Shown here piece by piece: positions 25,734 to 32,095 of a DNA stretch of 39,317 bases. Both the position numbers and the translations under genes were made by a program. Below the pieces are notes generated by a model. It was not told where the DNA came from. It searched no databases and worked only from the letters and a program-made list of their open reading frames with translations. The stretch spans positions 1-39,317 of the forward strand of contig JALFHZ010000040.1 in the NCBI GenBank assembly GCA_022776445.1. The letters run 5' to 3'. Each line of letters starts with the position of its first letter. Within the stretch, counting starts at the first letter, position 1. The stretch comes from Lachnospiraceae bacterium (GTDB taxonomy: Bacteria > Bacillota > Clostridia > Lachnospirales > Lachnospiraceae).

Positions 25734-26047
25734 CGACAGTTTTTTTCTGTCAGGTATTTCCCACGATATGCCTGAATCCCGCCATATACGTCGGCCACCT
25801 GATAGCCCATACGCGCCAGCTGCCTCGCTGCCAGCATACTGCGCGGTCCATGATAGCAATAAAGCACGATCAGCCGGCTCATCGGAAGTTCTTTTGTTCG
25901 TTCCCATAATTCCTCCTCCGGCATATTTACAGCTCCCCGGATATGTCCGCTCCGGAAGCTTTCCCGATCGCGCATATCCACCAGAAATATTTCCCGTTTT
26001 TCATCCAGATACTGCTCCAGCTCCGACGCACTGATCAAATACCACAT
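25730..26047 (-). CDS. Single-domain rhodanese-like protein
   Basis: 105-residue sulfurtransferase-fold protein. The active-site cysteine is Cys64 in YCYHGPRS, with the DMRDRESFRSGHIRGAVNMP substrate-side motif upstream. Stand-alone rhodaneses carry sulfane sulfur; the partner here is unknown. The ribosome binding site is weak (AGGCGG). It sits between the terminator of the Asn-rich protein gene and the operon promoter downstream. A second cysteine lies in the C-terminal NCR. Confidence 0.9.
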   Translation of the reverse strand: MWYLISASELEQYLDEKREIFLVDMRDRESFRSGHIRGAVNMPEEELWERTKELPMSRLIVLYCYHGPRSMLAARQLARMGYQVADVYGGIQAYRGKYLTEKNCR

Positions 26048-26078
26048 TCCGATGCCGCCTGTCTGTCTTCTTTACTCT

Positions 26079-26108
26079 ATTATATGTAAAACGGCCGCCC
26101 CTTGTCCC
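26079..26108 (-). promoter_or_regulatory. Candidate rhodanese promoter inside a terminator
   Basis: TATAAT (minus, 26079-26084) with GGGACA (26103-26108) 18 bp upstream. The -35 falls within the terminator hairpin 26093-26117. The -10 is perfect; the -35 matches 4 of 6. Confidence 0.4.
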
Positions 26109-26117
26109 GGGACGGCC
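26087..26117 (-). terminator. Terminator after the Asn-rich protein gene
   Basis: GGCCGCCCC (26093-26101) pairs with GGGACGGCC (26109-26117) with one mismatch and a 7-nt loop, followed on the minus strand by GTTTTAC. It lies 11 bp past the stop codon at 26128. Confidence 0.7.
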
Positions 26118-26127
26118 ATGCATTCCT

Positions 26128-26310
26128 TTACCGCTGGTTGTTATTCTGGGTATTGTTGCGGCTGTTATTCTGATTATTGTTCTGATTGTTATTGCGGCTG
26201 GTGTTGTTGCGGCTGGAATCCTGACTGCTGTTGCGATTGGAATCCTGGCTGTTGCGACTGCTGTTCTGGCAGTTTCTGTTGTTATCCATATCGTTGTAAT
26301 TGTCTCTCAT
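26128..26310 (-). CDS. Asn/Gln/Ser/Arg-rich low-complexity micro-protein
   Basis: 60 residues, almost wholly Asn, Gln, Ser, Arg and Asp after an N-terminus MRDNYNDMDNN. The second half is made of irregular repeats such as SRNN and NNNQ. There is one cysteine (Cys13), no hydrophobic core and no membrane segment, so it is probably disordered. A strong AGGAGG 8 nt before the ATG at 26310 and its own terminator argue for a real gene. An in-frame start at 26334 lacks a site. I do not recognise the family. Composition recalls small spore-coat-like or prion-like proteins, but that is only a resemblance. Confidence 0.7.
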   Translation of the reverse strand: MRDNYNDMDNNRNCQNSSRNSQDSNRNSSQDSSRNNTSRNNNQNNNQNNSRNNTQNNNQR

Positions 26311-26403
26311 AATGATTACCTCCTGGTTCATCAATTGAATTTGTTACAGGAGTAGTATGGTCGTTTTTCTTTACATTATGCATTTAAATACAAATGAAAT
26401 TGA

Positions 26404-26432
26404 TTGCATTTTCAAATTGTATCCAGTATAAT
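26404..26432 (+). promoter_or_regulatory. Orphan plus-strand promoter driving the putative sRNA
   Basis: TTGCAT (26404-26409), a 17-bp spacer and a perfect TATAAT (26427-26432). No plus-strand gene follows until 30065; a terminator hairpin follows at 26503. Confidence 0.7.
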
Positions 26433-26438
26433 AGAATG

Positions 26439-26540
26439 GAATGAAAATGATTTCCCTTAAAATCGTTTTCTTCAACCTTATTAATTATTTATACTCCCCT
26501 CAGAAAACGCCCGACAGCTCCCCTGTCAGGCGTTTTCCAT
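26439..26540 (+). ncRNA. Putative small regulatory RNA, about 100 nt
   Basis: Between the orphan promoter and a strong hairpin lies a stretch that fits a Gram-positive trans-acting sRNA. Hairpin 1: GAAAATGAT (26443-26451) with ATCGTTTTC (26462-26470), 9 bp with one G-U pair. Its loop carries TTCCCTT. A single-stranded A/U-rich linker (26471-26502) contains CTCCCCT. Hairpin 2 (26503-26517 with 26523-26537; 14 of 15 pairs) has the loop CTCCC and ends in GTTTTCC. All three C-rich motifs are unpaired and complementary to Shine-Dalgarno cores, as in the RsaE/RoxS class. I see no sequence identity to a named sRNA. A 36-codon frame (26441-26551) has no ribosome binding site. Confidence 0.55.
26503..26537 (+). 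terminator. Terminator of the putative sRNA
   Basis: GAAAACGCCCGACAG and CTGTCAGGCGTTTTC form a 15-bp stem with one C-A mismatch and a CTCCC loop. The minus-strand nlpC transcript already has its own terminator at 26565-26591, so this hairpin is not needed for it. Confidence 0.75.
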
Positions 26541-26554
26541 CTTCTACATAATAT

Positions 26555-26591
26555 CAAAACAAAAGACCCCGGCAAACCAACGCCCGGGATC
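26555..26591 (-). terminator. Terminator of the NlpC/P60 gene
   Basis: GACCCCGG (26565-26572) pairs with CCGGGATC (26584-26591). On the minus strand the hairpin is followed by TTTTGTTTTG. Confidence 0.8.
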
Positions 26592-26618
26592 TTCCTTTAT
26601 CCTTTATACCTATGTAAA

Positions 26619-27221
26619 TCAACCCATCATGCTGACAATCTTAACCGGTGAACGATAATTCCACTTGGAAATCTTAATTCCCGTCTTATGGGTAGAAGCA
26701 TGTACAATCTGTCCGTCTCCGATATACATAGCCACATGATTGATTCTGGAACCGTCTCCGTAGAAAATCAGATCCCCTGGCTGCATCTCTTCCGCACTGA
26801 TCTGCCTGCCCTGCGTAGACTGAGACACAGAACTGCGGTTCATGCTGATGCCTGCACCATGCTGCATCACATATTTCACAAATCCGGAACAGTCAGCACC
26901 CGTATGCGGATCATTGCCGCCGGTACGATACTTACCGCCAACAAACTGCAATGCATAATTCACCAGATTCTGACGGGCAGACGCATTCGCAACCCGAGCA
27001 TCCTCGGCAATTCCTTCCAGAATTACATCCAGCGCCATATCTACGGCATCCTTCGCTTCATCATCCGGAAGATCCTCTTCCTCATCGAATGCTTCGATCT
27101 CCAATGCCTCGATCACAGTCTCTCGCTGAATCTCATCCGCCCAGGATACCACCGGAGTCGCAACCATCAAAGTTGCTGCCATCATGGTAACTGCCGCTAT
27201 GTATAATCCGGATTTCTTCAT
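26619..27221 (-). CDS. Secreted NlpC/P60 peptidoglycan endopeptidase
   Basis: 200 residues from the ATG at 27221, which has GGAG 7 nt upstream; an in-frame ATG at 27239 has no site. Signal peptide 1-28 (ending SWA). A very acidic linker of about 45 residues follows (EIEAFDEEEDLPDDEAKD). The C-terminal NlpC/P60 domain has Cys111 (DCSGF), His162 (NHVAMYIG) and His174. These enzymes usually cut gamma-D-Glu-diaminopimelate links in cell-wall stem peptides. No wall-binding domain is present, so the acidic region may handle localisation or inhibition (inference). Own promoter and own terminator. Confidence 0.94.
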   Translation of the reverse strand: MKKSGLYIAAVTMMAATLMVATPVVSWADEIQRETVIEALEIEAFDEEEDLPDDEAKDAVDMALDVILEGIAEDARVANASARQNLVNYALQFVGGKYRTGGNDPHTGADCSGFVKYVMQHGAGISMNRSSVSQSTQGRQISAEEMQPGDLIFYGDGSRINHVAMYIGDGQIVHASTHKTGIKISKWNYRSPVKIVSMMG

Positions 27222-27288
27222 ATCTACGCTCCAATTCATTAATTATGGGTTTCAATTATTACACAAATGTTAACTTTGTTACATGCAC

Positions 27289-27317
27289 ATTATACATTTA
27301 AAACAAATTTTCGTCAA
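27289..27317 (-). promoter_or_regulatory. Promoter of the NlpC/P60 gene
   Basis: TTGACG (minus, 27312-27317), a 17-bp spacer and TATAAT (27289-27294). Just downstream lies a near-palindrome centred on GTTAAC with TGTTAA and TGTTAC half-sites on the plus strand (about 27266-27284), a possible operator. Confidence 0.8.
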
Positions 27318-27350
27318 GATATCTCATACATATTTTACAATTAATTAATA

Positions 27351-27400
27351 AAATGCTCCGAAAATCCCCAACGGACTGTTCAGGGACTTCCGAAGCATTT
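27351..27400 (-). terminator. Terminator of the fbp-DUF1700 transcript
   Basis: AAATGCTCCGAAAATCCCC on the left and the GGGACTTCCGAAGCATTT region on the right form a stem of about 18 pairs, including G-U pairs. On the minus strand TTATT follows. Confidence 0.75.
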
Positions 27401-27423
27401 CATAAAGACTGTATTCATCCCGC

Positions 27424-27948
27424 TTATCGCTGCGGGCCGCGGAAAAACCACATCAAAATCATCATCACCAGGAAAAACGGCAGAAGCGGAATCATAATGG
27501 ACAGGAAACCCCCGATCAGCATCAGAAGCACCATTACAATGAAAATCACAAGTACAACTCCCAGCAGCTTCCAGTACCACTTATTCAGATCATAGTAATG
27601 GATATTGCCGCTCATACGCTGCCGGGACTGCTCATCTTCTTCGCCTCGGCCTGCGGCGTCGCGTCCATCCGATCCGGAATCACCGCCATATCCGCCGCTG
27701 CTGAAACTGCCGAACGAACGGTATTCCTCAAAGCCACCCTCTCCGGCCCCCGGTGTCGTGTCAATAATCGTCCGTGCGATCAGGCGCGGTTCGCCCAGCT
27801 CTTCCATCACCTGTTCTTCCGGCCGTCCCTTCTGAATCTCACTTCTGATGTAATTGTCATAATATCTTAAATTGTCCCGCACTACGGAAGGCGGTACTTC
27901 TCCGGAAAGCGCATTCTGCAGTCCACGAAGAAATTCTTCTCTGTTCAT
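27424..27948 (-). CDS. DUF1700-type membrane protein
   Basis: 174 residues. The N-terminal DUF1700-like domain (1-65: MNREEFLRGLQNAL, VRDNLRYYDNYI, ELGEPRLIARTII) is followed by a Gly/Ser/Asp-rich linker (about 70-110). A hydrophobic C-terminal half with two membrane segments then ends in FFRGPQR. Such proteins often sit beside PadR regulators and are linked to envelope stress, but no PadR gene is here. AAGGAG lies 6 nt before the ATG. It follows fbp by 73 bp without a clear terminator, so the two are probably co-transcribed. Function unknown. Confidence 0.8.
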   Translation of the reverse strand: MNREEFLRGLQNALSGEVPPSVVRDNLRYYDNYIRSEIQKGRPEEQVMEELGEPRLIARTIIDTTPGAGEGGFEEYRSFGSFSSGGYGGDSGSDGRDAAGRGEEDEQSRQRMSGNIHYYDLNKWYWKLLGVVLVIFIVMVLLMLIGGFLSIMIPLLPFFLVMMILMWFFRGPQR

Positions 27949-28021
27949 TCAAATCTCCTTAATTATCTGATTCTTCGCCGCTGCCGGATTCCTGCGCCTG
28001 CCTGTCTCTGCAACAATCAGG

Positions 28022-29959
28022 TCAATCTACCGCTTCTTTAATATCACCGCGACGAAATGCTGCCATCAGTTCCTTCAGATCGTCAATACGATCGTTCAAT
28101 TCACATCCCATATCCGTATCCACAACCATGACACGATTCTTCATTTTCTCGACAATGGAAACCTTCGGCGTATTTTCCTTGCCCGGGTCAAACGGTTTAT
28201 GCTCTGCCAAAGCCAGATGGCGTGAATTGTAGATCAGGGTATAACCTGCGATGCCGGTCTGCTTCTGGTAAGCCTTGGACAAACCTCCGTCGATAATAAA
28301 CAACTTGCCGTTCGCCTTGACCGGAGTCTCTCCATCCTTAATCTTCACCGGCACATGCCCATTGATGATATGACACCCTTCTCCGCCCAGACCGAACTCC
28401 CGCAAAATCTGATCACAGATATCCGTCTTCTGACTCAGCTGATAGTATGGGTTCAGCCGTTCTCTATGTGCTGCCTTATCTGCTACAAAGTAATGCTCAA
28501 ACGTCGTCATCTTGTCCTTGCCGAATACCGGGGATTTGGCTCCGCACCAGAGATACCACATATAATCACGGGCACGCTCCTTGCCCGGCGCACCTTCTGC
28601 AAGGAAATATGCTTTCTGAATCTGGTCACCGATGTAATCCATCAGAGCCTTGCCGGAAAGCATCATGCCCTCGCAGTTCACTTCCTCAAAGGAACCATCG
28701 GTCTTCATCGGAATACATCCGTGATAAAGCAGATTGCCGTTGCAGCACTTGTATAATGCGCCATGCGAATAGAGGAAGCGGATATGCTTGTGAAGCAGAT
28801 CGCTGTGGCGGAAAGACATCACCAGTGTGTGCAGAAGCTCTTCCTCTTCTTCCGAAAGCTTCAGCGGATCCTTCGGATCCACAGTCGGAAACATGGTATC
28901 CAGCAGCGGATGCGTCTTTCCCTCAATGACAACCGTACCCTTTTCAAAATCAATCGTCTCCAGCAGCAGGCGCTTATCCATACCATACTCCGGATGCCGC
29001 TTGATAATCTGCCCTTCCACCTTAAACTGGATGATTGCAATCGCCTTGTGCATCTTTGCTGCCAGTCCCGGATCCACCGCATCATAGATATTCTGATCCA
29101 GAATCTTCGGTGAAAACTGTATGCACGGATCATCCCGATATACTTTGGCTGCAAACATGGACAGCGGACGCAGATTGATGCCATAGCCGTCCTCCAAAAC
29201 GTCAAAACTGTTGTAGCTGATGGCAATACGCAGTACATTGCAGACACACGCCGGATTCCCGGTGGCCGCCCCCATCCAGGAAATATCATGATTACCCCAC
29301 TGGATATCCACATCGTGAAACTGCATCAGTTCATTCATAATAATATCCGCACGCGGACCCCTGTCAAAAATATCCCCGATAATGTGCAGATTGTCAATCA
29401 CCAGATTCTGTATCAGTTCACAGAGCGCAACAATAAACTTATCCGCAATCTGCGTATCAATAATCGTATGGATGATCTCCCCATAGTACACCCGTTTGTT
29501 CTCATCATTATAATCAACATGAAGCAATTCGTCAATCACATACGCAAATTCCTTCGGCATCTTCTTACGCACCTTGGAACGCGTATACTTGGAAGCCACT
29601 TCCTTGCAGATCTGAACCAGACGGTAAATCGTGATCCTCTGCCAGTCCTCCGTATTTCGTCCTTCCTGTGTCAGCCTTGTCAGGTTGCGGGTCGGATAAT
29701 AAATCAGATTAGCCAGTTCAATCTGCTCCCCCTCCGGAATAATGTGGCCAAATGTCTCCTTGATCTTCTCGCGAATGATGCCGGAGGCGCTGCGCAGAAG
29801 ATAAATAAATGCTTCATACTCTCCATGCAGATCACTGAAAAAATATTCTGTCCCCTTCGGCAGGCCGCAGATCGCAGTCAGATTGATAATCTCACTGGAT
29901 GCCGCTTTCACACTCGGATATTCTTTTGCAAGAAGCTTCAGATATGCTAAATCCCTCAT
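28022..29959 (-). CDS. fbp: Fructose-1,6-bisphosphatase, class III
   Basis: Gluconeogenic phosphatase of the Firmicutes class III type, unrelated to class I enzymes. 645 residues, full length. The metallophosphoesterase core shows SDLHGEYEAF (near residue 42), GDIFDRGPRAD and GNHDISWMGA, with INGHVPVK and LTLIYN-type C-terminal segments. AGGAGGAGG precedes the ATG. It should return fructose-1,6-bisphosphate to fructose-6-phosphate. Confidence 0.96.
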   Translation of the reverse strand: MRDLAYLKLLAKEYPSVKAASSEIINLTAICGLPKGTEYFFSDLHGEYEAFIYLLRSASGIIREKIKETFGHIIPEGEQIELANLIYYPTRNLTRLTQEGRNTEDWQRITIYRLVQICKEVASKYTRSKVRKKMPKEFAYVIDELLHVDYNDENKRVYYGEIIHTIIDTQIADKFIVALCELIQNLVIDNLHIIGDIFDRGPRADIIMNELMQFHDVDIQWGNHDISWMGAATGNPACVCNVLRIAISYNSFDVLEDGYGINLRPLSMFAAKVYRDDPCIQFSPKILDQNIYDAVDPGLAAKMHKAIAIIQFKVEGQIIKRHPEYGMDKRLLLETIDFEKGTVVIEGKTHPLLDTMFPTVDPKDPLKLSEEEEELLHTLVMSFRHSDLLHKHIRFLYSHGALYKCCNGNLLYHGCIPMKTDGSFEEVNCEGMMLSGKALMDYIGDQIQKAYFLAEGAPGKERARDYMWYLWCGAKSPVFGKDKMTTFEHYFVADKAAHRERLNPYYQLSQKTDICDQILREFGLGGEGCHIINGHVPVKIKDGETPVKANGKLFIIDGGLSKAYQKQTGIAGYTLIYNSRHLALAEHKPFDPGKENTPKVSIVEKMKNRVMVVDTDMGCELNDRIDDLKELMAAFRRGDIKEAVD

Positions 29960-29992
29960 TTTTCCTCCTCCTGTTGCATTTCTCCTGAAAAT

Positions 29993-30021
29993 ATAGTACC
30001 ATAATTCCGAATAAAATTAAA
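29993..30021 (-). promoter_or_regulatory. Candidate fbp promoter
   Basis: TTTAAT (minus, 30016-30021), a 17-bp spacer and TACTAT (29993-29998), 34 bp before the fbp start. Both boxes are imperfect. Confidence 0.45.
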
Positions 30022-30064
30022 GTTCTAACACCTGTACATTTCTGCACGAAGATAAGGAGAAAGC

Positions 30065-30868
30065 ATGGAACAATTATATGTATTCGGTACCGGCAATGCG
30101 GCGGTTACCCACTATTACAATACCTGTTTTGCCATCCGGAATGAAGACCGCTTCTTCATGGTCGATGCCGGAGGCGGCAACGGAATTTTGAGGATTCTGG
30201 AAGACATGAAGGTCGATTACCCGCAGATTCACGATATTTTTATCACACATGAGCACACAGATCACCTTCTGGGCATCGTATGGATGGTGCGCTTCATCGC
30301 CACACGGATGCTGAATGGCAAATACGATGGAGACCTGAACATCTACTGCCATGAAGACCTGATTGCATCCGTTGACACGATCTGCCGTCTTACCCTTCAG
30401 GGAAAGATGTACCGGATGATCGGCCAGCGCATTCACCTGATTCCCGTACACGATGGAGAAACCGTACACATTATGGATTATGATGTCACATTTTTCGATA
30501 TTCATTCCACCAAAGCCAAACAGTACGGTTTTACCACCACCTTGAAGAACGGCAGAAAACTGACCTGTGCCGGGGATGAACCGTACAATCCGCTCTGTGC
30601 TCCGTATGTGGAGGGAAGTGACTGGCTGCTCCACGAAGCATTCTGTCTCTATGAAGAACGTGATCGCTTTCAACCATACGAAAAACACCACAGCACCGTC
30701 AAGGATGCCTGTGAACTTGCAGAACAGATGAAAATTGCCAATCTTGTCCTCTGGCACACGGAGGACAAGTCCGTCGGACACCGCAAAGAACTTTATACGG
30801 CAGAAGGGCGCCAGTATTACCACGGCAATCTCTATGTACCCGACGATCAGGAGATCCTGGATCTGTAA
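30065..30868 (+). CDS. Metallo-beta-lactamase-fold hydrolase
   Basis: 267 residues with the zinc motif His62-x-His64-x-Asp66-His67 (THEHTDH), further ligands in IHSTKAKQ and AGDEP, and a final His in LVLWHTED. The layout resembles RNase Z and related phosphodiesterases more than beta-lactamases. No signal peptide. AAGGAG precedes the ATG; divergent from fbp. Substrate unknown. Confidence 0.9.
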   Translation: MEQLYVFGTGNAAVTHYYNTCFAIRNEDRFFMVDAGGGNGILRILEDMKVDYPQIHDIFITHEHTDHLLGIVWMVRFIATRMLNGKYDGDLNIYCHEDLIASVDTICRLTLQGKMYRMIGQRIHLIPVHDGETVHIMDYDVTFFDIHSTKAKQYGFTTTLKNGRKLTCAGDEPYNPLCAPYVEGSDWLLHEAFCLYEERDRFQPYEKHHSTVKDACELAEQMKIANLVLWHTEDKSVGHRKELYTAEGRQYYHGNLYVPDDQEILDL

Positions 30869-30915
30869 AGGCACCTGCCATCCCGCAGCGGTACGTATTT
30901 CCGGAATAAATCCCC

Positions 30916-30969
30916 CCTCTCCCCGCATATGCTTCTCTAAACAGAGCACACGACAGGGAGAGGTTTTTT
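30916..30969 (+). terminator. Terminator abutting the M23 start codon
   Basis: CCTCTCCC (30916-30923) pairs with GGGAGAGG (30956-30963), followed by TTTTTT (30964-30969), one C and then the M23 ATG at 30971. The 32-nt apical region holds a smaller hairpin (CTCT/AGAG). The 3' arm is also the only ribosome binding site of the M23 gene. Confidence 0.75.
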
Positions 30970-30970
30970 C

Positions 30971-32095
30971 ATGCACCTTCGAACCTTATTTCATCATAAA
31001 TCCACGTTTCTCATCATACTCCTCCTCGGAATCCTGCTGTATCTGATTCTCAGGCTTCCACATTCCCGGAACAGTTCCTCTCCTTATGCACAGCCCATTG
31101 CTTCCCGGGTACCAAAAGCCAGTTCCTCTGATACCGAAACCTACATTAAATGGGTAGATTTCGACGTAACTGCTGAAGCCATGGGGCTGGCACTTCGTTA
31201 TGATGTAGACAGCTGCCGTGAAAAACTGCACTTCCACTGGATTGAACTGCTTGCTTACCTGGGTGCGCGATACGGAGGCGATTTCTCCCGATTTAAGAAA
31301 AATGACATGGAAGCCCTTGTGAAAAAGCTTCAGGACGGGGCCTCTATGAAAGAATTGACAAAAGACATGAAATACTATTCCTACTATCTGGAAGCCTACA
31401 CAGCCGTACTTGGAGGCATGGTAGGCACATACGAAATCCAGGTCCCTGCGGAAAACGCCGAAACAGGTGCACCGCCTGTCTGGGTTAAAAAATACGGGCT
31501 AAAGGCTTTCTCACCCATTGCCCGGCGTTATCCCTATCAGGACTTTGATGATTTCGGCACCGCCCGCAGTTATGGCTTCAAACGGCAGCATCTGGGACAT
31601 GACATGATGGGACAGGTCGGAACTCCGATTATCTGCGTGGAATCCGGCCGTGTGGAAGCCATCGGCTGGAACCAGTACGGCGGCTGGCGGCTCGGCATCC
31701 GGAGCTTTGATCGGAAGCGCTATTACTACTACGCACATCTCCGCAAAAACTATCCTTATCACAAAAGCCTGAAAGAAGGAAGCATCGTACAGGCCGGGGA
31801 TGTCATCGGCTACCTGGGCCGCACCGGCTACAGCCGAACCGAAAACACCAACAACATCGATGAGCCTCATCTGCATTTCGGTCTCCAGCTGATCTTCGAC
31901 GAATCACAGAAGGAGGGAAATAATGAAATCTGGATCGACTGTTACCAGCTTGTCCGTTTTCTTTCCATGAACCGATCAGAAACCATTAAGAACCAGGAGA
32001 CAAAAGAATATTACCGTGTCTACCAAATGAAAGACCCCGCCATTCCCGGCGGGGCCCAAGAGCAATCCATCGAAACACCTAATGACTGTTCTTAA
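30971..32095 (+). CDS. Membrane-anchored M23 peptidase (LytM-type)
   Basis: 374 residues. An N-terminal signal anchor (about 12-30) is followed by a helical region of unknown role (about 60-180). The M23 metalloendopeptidase domain has His207-x3-Asp211 (HLGHD), His256 (YYAHL) and HLHFG (His300, His302). The zinc ligands are complete, so an active enzyme is likely; spore-formation factors of the SpoIIQ type lack some of these. The ribosome binding site GGGAGAGG lies in a terminator stem. The last 17 nt overlap the convergent wall-binding protein gene, and the last about 20 codons contain that neighbour's terminator. Confidence 0.92.
   Translation: MHLRTLFHHKSTFLIILLLGILLYLILRLPHSRNSSSPYAQPIASRVPKASSSDTETYIKWVDFDVTAEAMGLALRYDVDSCREKLHFHWIELLAYLGARYGGDFSRFKKNDMEALVKKLQDGASMKELTKDMKYYSYYLEAYTAVLGGMVGTYEIQVPAENAETGAPPVWVKKYGLKAFSPIARRYPYQDFDDFGTARSYGFKRQHLGHDMMGQVGTPIICVESGRVEAIGWNQYGGWRLGIRSFDRKRYYYYAHLRKNYPYHKSLKEGSIVQAGDVIGYLGRTGYSRTENTNNIDEPHLHFGLQLIFDESQKEGNNEIWIDCYQLVRFLSMNRSETIKNQETKEYYRVYQMKDPAIPGGAQEQSIETPNDCS
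32033..32056 (-). terminator. Terminator of the wall-binding protein gene, inside the M23 coding end
   Basis: CCCCGCC (32035-32041) pairs with GGCGGGG (32048-32054) around a 6-nt loop; on the minus strand TCTTTCATTT follows. It lies 23 bp past the stop at 32079. Confidence 0.7.

Noticed and set aside
26128-26310. CRISPR-like or satellite repeat at the Asn-rich gene
   Set aside because: The repeats are irregular codon-level repeats (AAC/CAG/AGC), not fixed repeat-spacer units.
26052-26312. Cys-rich 86-residue plus-strand frame opposite the Asn-rich gene
   Set aside because: It is the complement of a repetitive Asn/Gln coding region. It has no ribosome binding site and crosses the terminator.
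26441-26551. 36-codon frame (MKMISLKIVFFN...) inside the putative sRNA
   Set aside because: No ribosome binding site, starts about at the transcription start and runs through both hairpins. RNA structure explains the region better.
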